The notes beneath the pieces were generated by a model. That model searched no databases and had not been told where the DNA came from. It saw only the letters and a list, made by a program, of their open reading frames with translations. Positions 49,783 through 58,343 of a stretch of DNA of 64,000 nt are shown piece by piece. The stretch is from NCBI RefSeq assembly GCF_023370075.1, contig NZ_CP097149.1, positions 1,574,501 through 1,638,500 of the forward strand, given 5' to 3'. The stretch's first letter is position 1; each line of letters opens with the position of its first letter. Both the position numbers and the translations under genes were made by a program. This stretch comes from Deinococcus sp. QL22. GTDB lineage: Bacteria > Deinococcota > Deinococci > Deinococcales > Deinococcaceae.

Positions 49783-49998
49783 TTATTGGGTGTGATCGAT
49801 ATGATTCCGCGCACCCTGCAGGTATATGTCCATGACCTCAGGTGTGGGGAGTGGCTGCGGCTTCGCGATGGCTTGCCCGTCTATACACACTTCAACCATG
49901 GGTCCGACAACAGGACTCCCGACGCCTTCCGTTTGGTGTGAGGGGACAGCACGAATTTCAATGGTCTTGCCTCTGTAGATCTCAGGTTTAAGAACCAT
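49783..49998 (-). CDS. Hypothetical small protein, 71 aa
   Basis: MVLKPEIYRGKTIEIRAVPS, beta-rich (MVEVCIDGQAI) with a helical end. TAGGGT lies 5 nt before the ATG, which favours this start over a longer frame. Function unknown. Confidence 0.5.
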   Translation of the reverse strand: MVLKPEIYRGKTIEIRAVPSHQTEGVGSPVVGPMVEVCIDGQAIAKPQPLPTPEVMDIYLQGARNHIDHTQ

Positions 49999-50003
49999 TC
50001 CCC

Positions 50004-50009
50004 ACCCTA
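50004..50009 (-). promoter_or_regulatory. -10 box of the 71-aa gene (leaderless)
   Basis: TAGGGT, 5 nt before the ATG; the surrounding sequence repeats that at 49,675. Confidence 0.45.
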
Positions 50010-50027
50010 CCAAGGAGGTGACCCGCG

Positions 50028-50278
50028 ATGCCCATACCCCATGAAGGATGCACCAAAACGCCAGCCTCGCGAACAGCCCACCCCCCCGGATTGAGCGTGT
50101 GAAGCTGCCCTCCTGTGGAGCCAAGACCCATGCGGGCTCTCCCTGCAAGAGCCCTACTGGACACGGCACCGATCAATGGCTCAATACCCCCAGTGCTGAC
50201 GCTTGTGGAGGAAGAGGTGGCGTTCTTCAAGGGCGGGTTTCATCCGTTGCCAGAGGTCATCCAAGCTCCGCCCCGTAA
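50028..50278 (+). pseudogene. Remnant of a phage zinc-binding gene
   Basis: A strong GGAGGTGA precedes ATG 50,028, but the recognisable part, LPSCGAKTHAGSPCKSPTGH (50,102 onward), is in another frame and stops short of its usual HGG end. CGAKTxxGxPC is the start of a small Cys/His domain common in phage genes near terminase. The 3' part is overlapped by a minus-strand gene. Confidence 0.4.
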
Positions 50279-50489
50279 GCACCTGCGCAGGCCGAGTTCG
50301 GGCCGTGCGGCCTTCCAGATGGCCCTGGAGGATCCAGCGTCCATCTTCCCTCCAGCACGTCACCTCGACCCCCTGCTGCTGCAGTGCAGTGACGGTCGCC
50401 CAAGCCCGCGTGGGAAGGAAAGCCAGGGCTTCGTGGAGCGGGATTTGAGCGGAGGTCACCGCTTCAGCCTGCCCGTTCCGTGCCGTCAA
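50181..50489 (-). CDS. Hypothetical small protein, paralogue of the gene at 46,800
   Basis: 102 residues: AQIPLHEALAFLPTRAWATV, TALQQQGVEVTCWREDGRWI, LQGHLEG and SLDDLWQRMKPALEE. About half the aligned positions match the paralogue 3.4 kb away; VTALQQQGVEVTCW is almost unchanged. Function unknown. Confidence 0.55.
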   Translation of the reverse strand: MTARNGQAEAVTSAQIPLHEALAFLPTRAWATVTALQQQGVEVTCWREDGRWILQGHLEGRTARTRPAQVLTGRSLDDLWQRMKPALEERHLFLHKRQHWGY

Positions 50490-50540
50490 GACTGCAACCC
50501 AGACCCACTGTTGCGCCCAGCGTTCCCCCGTGTTGCAGGC

Positions 50541-50777
50541 TCAGCCGTCGAACTGCAGGATGCGGAAGCTGGCTCCGCCGCCGATAGAGGTGACTTTGAC
50601 TCTGCCCTGAATGCTGAAGTCTGGCCCATGCAGCAGCACCACTTTGTTGTTGGTGCTGGCGAGAATCAAGGCTTGGGCCTCTTGGGACAGGGGTTCATCG
50701 GGGTAGTCCACCCAAGCGATGTGCGAACCATTGCGGGACATCTTGCCGTGGGTGATGGTCATGGAGGTTGCCGACAT
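50541..50777 (-). CDS. Hypothetical small protein, 78 aa
   Basis: MSATSMTITHGKMSRNGSHI then PLSQEAQALILASTNNKVVL and the strand SIQGRVKVTSIGGGASFRIL. Mostly beta. No ribosome binding site that I trust. Lies just before the terminase module on the opposite strand. Confidence 0.45.
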   Translation of the reverse strand: MSATSMTITHGKMSRNGSHIAWVDYPDEPLSQEAQALILASTNNKVVLLHGPDFSIQGRVKVTSIGGGASFRILQFDG

Positions 50778-50959
50778 ACCGCAGCTTTGCAGGTCACCTC
50801 TGACTCTTTTGACACAGGCGCGGCCTGAGTTGAGCGTTCCAGCGCAGTTTTGAAATTACTGGGGGAATAATTTTCCCCCATCCCTTTCGAGGAGCATTCC
50901 GCGTGCCTGGCCCCCACGCCTGAGCGTTCCCCGTCCACCTCTGGAGATGACCCCCGCCG

Positions 50960-51835
50960 ATGCCGACCAAATCCACTCCGCCGCCAAAGCCCGTGCAGAA
51001 GCGGGTGAGTCCCCCCACGACACCTCAGCCTCAACCGCAGGCCCGCTCTGAGCATGACGCGGCCCTGGCCCCGCCCTCCGGCGTGCCGGACGGAGCCAAG
51101 ACCTACCGGCAACTGCTCGCGAAGCTGACGGCCAAGCAGCGCCAATTTGTCAAAGCTTACGTGCAGGAACCGAACGCCACCAAAGCGGCGAAAAAGGCCG
51201 GCTACAGCGACGCGACGGCCTACGCCATCGGTGCCGAGAACCTCAGAAAACCTCAGATTGCCGAAGCCGTCGAACTGGGCTTTGAGCAGACCATGGGCAA
51301 GCACGAGGTTCGGGCACGCACCGCCGAGGTGGCCGCCGCCTCCTTGGAAGACTTCCTGACCATCGAACGGGTGCCTTACACCGAAACCGTGGTCATGGAC
51401 GCAGGGGAAGCCCTTGCCCTGCTGACGGATACGCTGGCCGACCTGAGTGAGGAACTCGGCAGCGCGGGCGGGGAGCGCTCCGAGTGGATCGCCAAGGAAA
51501 TCAAGCGGCTCAAACGCCTGGAGCGCAAATGCGGCCGCGCCATGGAAAAGGCGGAGGAAGACAACGGGACGCCGGAAGTCGCGATTGATGTCGAGCACAA
51601 AGAACGCGTCGTGGTGCGGATCGACTTAGAGAAGGCCCGTCAGGCGGGCAAGCTCCACCTCATCAAAAAGCTCAAGGAAACGAAGTTTGGGCTGGAAGTC
51701 GAGCTGCAAGACGCGGCCAGTGCCCGTGAACTGCTGGGCAAGCACTACCGACTGTGGGGCGACCGCCTCGCTCTGGAGAACGCCGATGGTTCGCCGATGA
51801 AGTTCCTCGTTGGGATTCCGGAGAGTGCCCTGTGA
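50960..51835 (+). CDS. Phage terminase small subunit
   Basis: 291 residues. After a Pro-rich start comes the Terminase_2 N-terminal helix-turn-helix (LTAKQRQFVKAYVQEPNATK; AAKKAGYSDATAYAIGAENL), the DNA-recognition part of small terminase. A long coiled region follows (EWIAKEIKRLKRLERKCGRA), then a C-terminal segment that binds the large subunit. Longer than usual because of the coiled region. Overlaps the large subunit start by 4 nt (GTGA). Confidence 0.8.
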   Translation: MPTKSTPPPKPVQKRVSPPTTPQPQPQARSEHDAALAPPSGVPDGAKTYRQLLAKLTAKQRQFVKAYVQEPNATKAAKKAGYSDATAYAIGAENLRKPQIAEAVELGFEQTMGKHEVRARTAEVAAASLEDFLTIERVPYTETVVMDAGEALALLTDTLADLSEELGSAGGERSEWIAKEIKRLKRLERKCGRAMEKAEEDNGTPEVAIDVEHKERVVVRIDLEKARQAGKLHLIKKLKETKFGLEVELQDAASARELLGKHYRLWGDRLALENADGSPMKFLVGIPESAL

Positions 51836-52370
51836 CCGGGCAAATTCAGGTGCAGGGGCGTCAATTCCCACCGGGGGCCTTGGTCTACGAGCCATTTGGG
51901 TCAGCCCGCGAACTGTTTTTCGCAAGGGAATCCGAAGTGGTACTTGACGGCCCGGCGGGTACGGGAAAAAGTAGAAGCATCTTGGAGAAACTCAACGCCC
52001 TGGCGCTGAAGTACCCCGGGATGCGCGGCTTGATTGTCCGCAAGACGCGGGCCAGCCTGACCGACACCACCCTCGTGACCTTTGAAGACCATGTACACCC
52101 CGCCTGCGACACCGAAAACCAGCAGCGCAACGTGCGCCGCAGTTACAAGTATTCCAACGGCAGCGAACTGGTGGTGGGCGGGATGGATAAGGCCATCAAG
52201 ATCATGTCCTCGGAATACGACGTCATTTGTGCTTTTGAGGCGACTGAGTTCCACGAAGACGACTGGGAAAGCATGACCACCCGTCTGCGGAACGGCGTGA
52301 TGTCCTACCAGCAGTTGCTGGCCGACTGCAACCCGGCGGCACCGACCCACTGGCTCAACCAGCGGCAGCG
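51832..52370 (+). pseudogene. Phage terminase large subunit, ATPase part only
   Basis: GTG start coupled to the small subunit. Walker A VVLDGPAGTGKSRSILEKL, then RGLIVRKTRASLTDTTLVTF and a Walker B-like ICAFEATEF. After LADCNPAAPTHWLNQR the frame continues without a stop into unrelated sequence and on into the scaffold gene. The nuclease domain, portal gene and any protease N-terminus have been deleted. Confidence 0.75.
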
Positions 52371-52410
52371 TCGCCACCGTCCCCCCACCCCCGGCCCACA
52401 GGAGGGCAGC

Positions 52411-53028
52411 ATGAACCCCAAGATCCAAGCCTTGATGGAAAAACATGGCGTCACCACGCTCGACGCACTGAAGGCCAAAGCGCCCGCTGAGTACGCCAGC
52501 GTGCTGGAAGAACTGATGCAGGAGAGCCTGAATCCTCTTGCCCCCAAGCCCAATCCTGCCCCTGTTCCTGCTCCCGAAACGGGCACGATGAGCCTGGCCG
52601 ATTACCGGGCGCTGGAATCCACGGTGGTCGAATTACGTGGCACGGTGAACACGCTGACCGCTGACAATCTGAACGCCCGGCGCGACGCGATCGCCATCAC
52701 TGCGCTTGAAGCCGCTCGACTGCCGAGTGCGGGCAAGGTCAAGCACGGTGAAACCAAAACTGATCTGGACGCCAGCTTCCGCACCGAACTGATCCAAACC
52801 GCCCGCACTGCCGAGAACGACGACAGCGCCAAAACAGTGGTAGACGAGAAGATCGCGACGCGCCGTGGTGTCCTCGGCCAACGCGAAAGCGCTCCTGCAC
52901 AGCGTCCCCAGAATGGACTGAAGCTGCCTGCAGGCGACAACAGCTGCACGCAAACCGGAGCGGAGCGCACCCAGACTGGGCAGACCCGGCAGTTTGAGAG
53001 CATTCGTAGCCGCTCTGGATTAATTTAA
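52411..53028 (+). CDS. Putative capsid scaffold / prohead-protease C-terminal region
   Basis: GGAGG lies 7 nt before the ATG. MNPKIQALMEKHGVTTLDAL resembles the short helical repeat (LxxxHPDL type) found at the C-terminus of phage protease-scaffold proteins; then a Pro-rich linker and a helical region (YRALESTVVELRGTVNTLTA). 205 residues. It is in the same frame as the terminase remnant, so a fusion product is also possible. Scaffold role is inferred from position and pattern. Confidence 0.5.
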   Translation: MNPKIQALMEKHGVTTLDALKAKAPAEYASVLEELMQESLNPLAPKPNPAPVPAPETGTMSLADYRALESTVVELRGTVNTLTADNLNARRDAIAITALEAARLPSAGKVKHGETKTDLDASFRTELIQTARTAENDDSAKTVVDEKIATRRGVLGQRESAPAQRPQNGLKLPAGDNSCTQTGAERTQTGQTRQFESIRSRSGLI

Positions 53029-53128
53029 GATCACTGTTTGTGAGGCGGCGCTCAGGCGGCAGCCCGTACGCTCAACAGATGACTCAATCCGTTCAACTTC
53101 GCCTTTCAGTACCCTCGCCGGCCCGGCC

Positions 53129-53548
53129 GTGAGGCGCCCGCTCCAAGTGCTGCTGGTCGATGACAGCCGTATGGCCCGCGAACTGGCTGAAGAAGCCTTT
53201 TCTCTGACGACTCAGCCCTGCGTGGTCACAACGGCGGCCAGCGGTGAGCAAGCGTTGGCCCTGCTGATGGCCCGAGACGCCGTGCGGCCCGATGTGGTCT
53301 TGCTGGATATCAACATGCCAGGAATCGGTGGGTTCGAGGTCTTAGATGCCATGAAAGCCCAACCTCATCTGCGTCCCATTCCAGTGGTCATGCTCAGCAT
53401 GTCCTCTGCGCCTCAAGACATCAGTAAAGCCTATACCCTCCACGCCAACGCCTATTTAATCAAATCCATCGAGTTTCAAGCATTCCTGAACCAGATTGAA
53501 CGGTTTGTCGCTTTCTGGAGTCAAGCGCGGATGACGCCGCCAGAGTAG
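53129..53548 (+). CDS. Single-domain response regulator (CheY-like)
   Basis: 139 residues forming just a receiver domain: acidic pair in LLVDDSRMARE, phospho-acceptor Asp in VVLLDINMPGIGGFEVLDAM, Ser/Thr switch in VVMLSMSS and Lys in AYLIKSIEF. All key residues are present. It sits between capsid genes with no kinase or output domain nearby, so it is cargo or an insertion. The GTG start has no clear ribosome binding site. Confidence 0.85.
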   Translation: MRRPLQVLLVDDSRMARELAEEAFSLTTQPCVVTTAASGEQALALLMARDAVRPDVVLLDINMPGIGGFEVLDAMKAQPHLRPIPVVMLSMSSAPQDISKAYTLHANAYLIKSIEFQAFLNQIERFVAFWSQARMTPPE

Positions 53549-53637
53549 GGCAGCTCTCCCTCCTTTGGTTTCATCCCCAGTCTCACCCCTCATCTCACCC
53601 GCCTGCCCCGGCGGGTGTTTGCTTTTGGAGAACGCTT

Positions 53638-54018
53638 ATGAAAAACAAGAAGCATTGGGCCTATACCGGTGGTGCCATTACCCTCGCCCTGATCGTTGCC
53701 GCAGGCACTAAAAGCGGTGACATCGTCAAATTCGGTGCAGATGCAGATGGCCTATATGGGGTGGCCCAAACCGACGTGGCCACCGCCGATCAGGTCACGA
53801 AAGGTCTGGCTCCCCAAGGCCTGGTCGAGAACCAGGCCAGTGTGTTTCTCCCCGGCATCGTGATGAGCCTGAGCGTGCCGCCTGCTGCCCTGACGGGCAT
53901 TGCCGATTACGCCAAGGTCTACCTGGCCCCCGACAAGACATACACGGTGACAGCGGCAGGCAACACCTTCGTGGGCTACCGTCTCGGCGCCACCACCCTC
54001 GGCCTGCGCTCGAACTAA
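53638..54018 (+). CDS. DUF2190-family capsid decoration protein
   Basis: 126 residues; TGGAGAACGCTT precedes the ATG. GAITLALIVAAGTKSGDIVK, GLYGVAQTDVA and a final strand pair fit DUF2190 proteins, found between protease and major capsid genes and thought to stabilise the head. Intact and in the expected place. Confidence 0.75.
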   Translation: MKNKKHWAYTGGAITLALIVAAGTKSGDIVKFGADADGLYGVAQTDVATADQVTKGLAPQGLVENQASVFLPGIVMSLSVPPAALTGIADYAKVYLAPDKTYTVTAAGNTFVGYRLGATTLGLRSN

Positions 54019-54101
54019 ATCTCCTTCTGCCCTCCGGCCCCTCACCTTGCCCGCTGCCTCTCTGGAGCGGGCCTTCTTGTTGCACCCTTAGGAGGGCCGC
54101 A

Positions 54102-55297
54102 ATGTCTATTAAAGACATCAAGCACGAGTTGACCCATCTCGCTGATAAAGGCGTCATCCCTGAGCACCGCGTCACGGCCCTGACCATTCAGACTGTGCTG
54201 GAAGCCGCTCAGCAGCACTTCCACAAGGCCTACTTCGGTGAACTGCTCGACAAAGAACTGGACAACGTCCGGGCTCTGGATCACAGCGCCAAAGAAGCCG
54301 CGCTGCTGGTCATGGAAGGCCTGATTCTCGATTTTGAGAAGACCCGCCGTGCCCACCGCGGAACGCTCACCACCAGTGACTTTCCCTTGGCGGTGGCCCG
54401 TGCGCGTCAAGCCGCCCAGCGTCCCAGCTATACCTTCCCCGAAAGCGACTTGCCCAAGTTCGCGGCCCGCGCACGGCTACCGACTTCAAGGTGCTCAAAG
54501 GCGCACGGCCTGGCGCAATCGGCCACCGCTTCTTGCCTGTAGGTCCCGAAAGCACGAATATCGAGTACTCGAAGTTCTTCACCAGCGACGAAGGCTACAC
54601 GGTGGCCGACTACGCGCTGGCGCTGACCTTCACTTTCGAGGCGTACCTCCACGATGATCTCGGCGACTTCACGGCGGCGGATCTGGGCAATGTGGCCCGC
54701 CGCACGCGGGCGTCCGTGATCGTGGATACGGCGCTGCGCCGGGCCACCCGCATTCTGCTGGTCGATGGGGAGCAGGGGCCCACACCGGACAACCTAGACA
54801 AGATCGCCGAATTTTTCGGGAATCAGGTGGACAGCGCCACGGGCCGTCGTGCAGGCCGCCGCATCACGGATCTGTTCGTGCCCACCCGCTGGGATCGCAA
54901 GGCCACGGCGAGCATGGCCAGCGAATACCTCGTACCTGTCGGTGGTGCAAGCTCGCCGCTCGCGCTGATGTCCAACCGCAACCCCGCCTATCAACTGGGC
55001 ACCGTGCACGTCGAAGACCTGATCGCTGACCTGCTGGCGGAATACCCCGAGCGCTACGCCGCCAAGGGCATCAGCGCCGACGACTATCTGGTGATAGACG
55101 GGTGCAACCTGCCGTTCGAACTGGCGACCCTCACCGGCTATCAGGGCGGGCCGAAGGTCTTCACCCGGATCGTGAACGTGGACGAAACCGACCTCGAAGG
55201 CGATTTCGAGAACCGGAACTTCGCCATGAAGGTGCACGACATCGTGGGCGCGACCGCACGCGATCCCTACGGCGTCGCCATCGCCCAAGGCAACTAA
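54102..55297 (+). pseudogene. Phage major capsid protein (Mu gpT-like), frameshifted
   Basis: TAGGAGG precedes the start MSIKDIKHELTHLADKGVIP. The N-terminal scaffold-like part is in one frame to about 54,475, then the frame moves by one base (a probable single-base insertion) to TDFKVLKGARPGAIGHRFLP. The capsid core contains LTFTFEAYLHDDLGDFTAAD and ends DIVGATARDPYGVAIAQ. Without correction only a 146-residue fragment is made. Confidence 0.75.
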
Positions 55298-55346
55298 AGC
55301 CCCGGCCTGAGCTTTTCCCCCTCGCCTCTTTTCTTCTGGAGCTCAC

Positions 55347-55911
55347 ATGAAAAACTTACAGACGCCCACCGGCCTCTTTGCGGGTGGAAAGTGGCTGCCT
55401 CCGGGCAGCCCGGTGCCCGGCGACCTGCCGGGATTCGATTACGAAAAGCACGCCCGCAAAGGGATGCTAGAAGATACCCAGGGCGCAGAGATCGTCAATC
55501 CTGCCCACCAGTTCCTGAGTCCATGCTCGCGACGCTGGAAACCACTGGGACTGAACCGGAACTCCAGACCACCAGAGACGCGCTGACTCAGGCGCAGGCC
55601 GAGGTGGAGCGGCTGGGGGCCGACCAGACCCGCTTACAGACCGAACTTGCCACGGCCCAGGCGGCAGCGGCCAAGCCCGAAGATGTGGCGCTGCTGGCCG
55701 ACTACCGCGGGGCTGTGGGTGAGTTGCTGCCCCCAGGGTTTCCAGCCCGCAAAATCCTGTTCGACAACGGGTATTACACTCTGGACGTGGTGCAGGCCAA
55801 TGACGACGCCACCCTGATCGATCTGGACGGCATTGCCGAGGGTCTGCTGACTAAAATCCGCGAACTGGCGCCCTGCCTGCCTGCCTGCCCCTCAAGGCAG
55901 GTAAGCCGTGA
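55347..55911 (+). pseudogene. Coiled-coil phage structural gene with two frameshifts
   Basis: Starts MKNLQTPTGLFAGGKWLPPG after a GGAGC site. The frame changes near 55,515, entering a coiled coil (DALTQAQAEVERLGADQTRL; QTELATAQAAA) and a small folded end (PARKILFDNGYYTLDVVQAN). A second change falls at a (CCTG)4 tract (55,872-55,887); with correction the gene ends at a TGA overlapping the next GTG. Probably a head-associated protein. Confidence 0.55.
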
Positions 55912-56300
55912 ATCCGGTCGACCGCTTGTTGCTCGATCCGGAACCACTGACGCCGGAACGGTTGGGCTTGGAAACAGAGGAGGCCCTCCGCGCGCGTCTC
56001 GGAAAATACCTGCACCTGGCCGGGTTCGTCCGCGACCCCGTTCAGCCTGCGCTCCAGCCCACGGAAGCGCAGCGGCAGCACGCCTTGGCCCTGATTTACG
56101 GGGCGCGGATCGTGGTGCTCGAATCGCAGGTCGAAGAGTTCGAGGCGGTGGGGGAGATCAAGGTCAAACTCAGCGTCATGAACCGCATCGCGCGGCTCAC
56201 GGCGTTGCGGGACGTGGCGTTGGCGGCGATGGTGCCGGTGGGCGATGGGGGCGGCTTGGGATTTGCTCCCATGATTACGGCGTGGGGTGTGGAAGCATGA
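55908..56300 (+). CDS. Putative head-tail connector protein, 130 aa
   Basis: Helical protein (LGLETEEALRARLGKYLHLA; AQRQHALALIYGARIVVLES) in the position of gp6/gp15-type connectors that join the portal to the neck. GTG start overlaps the previous stop; its own stop overlaps the next ATG (ATGA). Family call rests mainly on order and helical pattern. Confidence 0.5.
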   Translation: MNPVDRLLLDPEPLTPERLGLETEEALRARLGKYLHLAGFVRDPVQPALQPTEAQRQHALALIYGARIVVLESQVEEFEAVGEIKVKLSVMNRIARLTALRDVALAAMVPVGDGGGLGFAPMITAWGVEA

Positions 56301-56656
56301 CCCGGCTGCCGAAGCTCCAGGCTCTGTCCCGCGGCACCTTGATCGCCTATGCCGACCTGCTCTACCGGCATACGGGCACCTTCACACTGAAAAGCTCAAC
56401 CTGGGCGAAGACCCGCTTCAGTGTGAAAGACCCGGACAAGCTGGGCCGCAGTGCGATGGATGCTGCGACCGCCGCCGCGCAGCGCTTCAACGTGGCGTAC
56501 CAGGACATCCGGCTGCTGAAGGTTCATCCCGAAGACACCCTGCCCGCCGTGGGCGCGTCCATCCACTGGGACGGCGGCACGCTGGTCGTCCGCGAATGGA
56601 GTCAGGCCAGCGATTTCACCGGAACCAGTCTTGGTACCTGTGTGCTGGAGCGGTGA
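56297..56656 (+). CDS. Hypothetical head-closure-type protein, 119 aa
   Basis: LQALSRGTLIAYADLLYRHT, a Lys-rich strand region and a C-terminal beta part (SIHWDGGTLVVREWSQA). Coupled on both sides (ATGA and TGATG). Position suggests a head-completion protein; no motif proves it. Confidence 0.5.
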   Translation: MTRLPKLQALSRGTLIAYADLLYRHTGTFTLKSSTWAKTRFSVKDPDKLGRSAMDAATAAAQRFNVAYQDIRLLKVHPEDTLPAVGASIHWDGGTLVVREWSQASDFTGTSLGTCVLER

Positions 56657-57096
56657 TGACCAGCCAAGACCCCTTGGTGTTGGTCGTGAGCCGCCTGCAG
56701 GGATTGGCCCTGACCGTCCCCCTCCTCTGGCCACATGACGCTCTGCTGCCTGTCGAGTGGGCTGAGCTGGATGACCAAGGGCGTCCCAAGGCCAAGGGCG
56801 AGCGCGGCCTGCATCTCTATCTGGCGCAGCAGGCCCCCAACGGGTACGTGCAGGTCTACGAACCGATGGCCGCCCTGACCGACCGGGGTGTGCGCGATCA
56901 GCACTGGGGCACGGTGGACGCGGTCGCGTCCACCTGCGTTCAGGCTCGGGCGCTGGCCCAGCTCATTCGGCGCATCAGCGGCACCCCCCGCACCGGGGGC
57001 CGCGTCAAGCTCTTCACGCCCGCTCAGGCGACGAGTGACCGCGTCAGCACCCGCGTCACGCTGCAATTTCAGGTGCACACCATCCACGCGAGGTAA
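56656..57096 (+). CDS. Hypothetical tail-terminator-type protein, 146 aa
   Basis: Beta-strands at the start (LVLVVSRLQGLALTVPLLWP), a middle YLAQQAPNGYVQVYEPMAAL and a VTLQFQVHTIHAR end. Such a protein directly before the tail tube often is the tail terminator. Role inferred from order only. Confidence 0.45.
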   Translation: MTSQDPLVLVVSRLQGLALTVPLLWPHDALLPVEWAELDDQGRPKAKGERGLHLYLAQQAPNGYVQVYEPMAALTDRGVRDQHWGTVDAVASTCVQARALAQLIRRISGTPRTGGRVKLFTPAQATSDRVSTRVTLQFQVHTIHAR

Positions 57097-57101
57097 GACC
57101 T

Positions 57102-57924
57102 ATGCCTATTCCTGTTAAAAAACCCCGGTGTCCTGGACGGCTCCAAATTTGTCACTGCAGGCCGCGAGGTCTACGGCGTCCGTGCGGGCGAGACCTTGAT
57201 GACCGACTTTGGGTTGATCGAGTCCCTCGAGGTGGCCCGCGACGAAGAGAAGCGGACGTTGACGGGCCACCGCCGGGGCAAGAGCGAAACCTACAAGGAA
57301 CTGATCGACCGCAGCACGTTCACGGCCACCTTCCAGACCTCCAGCACCGCCGATACCGCTGTCCGCGAGTGGTTCCAGGGCTCCACCGCCATGGTCACGG
57401 CCCGCGCCACGGTGGCCTTCACGGTGAGTGACCCAGTAGACGTGGGCGACATCGTGGACGAAGCCGGACGGGTATACCGCGTGACCGTGGCCGGCGTCAC
57501 GGGAGCAGCCGAACCCGTGTGGCCCACGGCCTACGGCGCCCTGGTCGTCAGTGGAACGGCCACCTTCCAGGATGTGGGCACCCAGGAAGAAAACAGCATC
57601 TACGCCTACAGCAACGCCGCAAACATCGCCACAGGTGGCTTCATCATCGTGCAGAGCACCGAAGACAGCGAGGGTGCAGGCGGGCGCAGCCTGATCCGGA
57701 TCTTCCCGAACGGCAATATTCAGGGCACCGGCAACCCGGACATTCAGGATTTTGACGGCTACGAGTTCACCATGACCGCCACCAAGAACCGGAGCTTCGC
57801 GCCGCCGGTCTCCCTGGGCAACTTTGGAAGTGCCAAGCCCGACGGCTTTGTCTACGACGTCCCGAACGACATGCTCGAAGCGGCGCTGACCACGCTGGCC
57901 ACTGCCCTGATCGCGTACGTCTAA
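57102..57924 (+). pseudogene. Phage tail tube protein with a frameshift in an A6 run
   Basis: MPIPVK then AAAAAA (57,115-57,120) throws the frame off by one; removing one A restores NPGVLDGSKFVTAGREVYGV and joins the main frame. The main part (EKRTLTGHRRGKSETYKELI; ATFQTSSTADTAVREW; FPNGNIQGTGNPDIQDFDGY) fits a phage tail tube protein of about 273 residues. Slippage on the A-run could still yield some full-length protein. An internal ATG at 57,196 would lose ~30 residues. Confidence 0.65.
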
Positions 57925-57980
57925 ACCCTCTCCCGGCCCGTGCCGCTTGGTACGGGCTGCGCCCCCAACACGAGATAACC

Positions 57981-58343
57981 ATGCCATATGCCCATCCAGT
58001 GACCCTGGCCAACCACGTGACTGTCACGGTCACCGGGTGGGGCCTGGGCGATGTTGCCAGCCATGCCGCCGATGTTCAGGCCGTGATTGACGCCCTGACG
58101 GCCCCTCTGCGCGGGACGCCGTCCCCCTTGCTGCTTGGCGCCGTTGTGCCTGTGCTGGCGCGGGTGCTTCAGCTGAGCCTGACGCGCCCCGAAGATGCCC
58201 AGCACCTTGCGATCTGCGACCTGGCCCCGCTGCTGCAGGCTATCTGGGATGTGAACGGCCTGGCAGACCTGGCAAAAAAGTCGCTGGCCCGCCAGTTGCG
58301 GGCGCAGACGAGGTTCCGGCAGGGGTCGCCGCCCTCTCCCTGA
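57981..58343 (+). CDS. Tail-assembly chaperone, short form (gpG-like)
   Basis: 120 residues read in the zero frame. Beta-strands at the start (HPVTLANHVTVTVTGWG), then helices with LAPLLQAIWDVNGLADLAKK, which recurs in the paralogue at 59,175. Located directly between tail tube and tape measure region, as gpG of lambda. The slippery site for the long form is near its end. Confidence 0.65.
   Translation: MPYAHPVTLANHVTVTVTGWGLGDVASHAADVQAVIDALTAPLRGTPSPLLLGAVVPVLARVLQLSLTRPEDAQHLAICDLAPLLQAIWDVNGLADLAKKSLARQLRAQTRFRQGSPPSP

Noticed and set aside
54102..55297. Programmed frameshift in the major capsid gene
   Set aside because: No slippery heptamer near 54,475 and no known case in this family; a single-base insertion is simpler.
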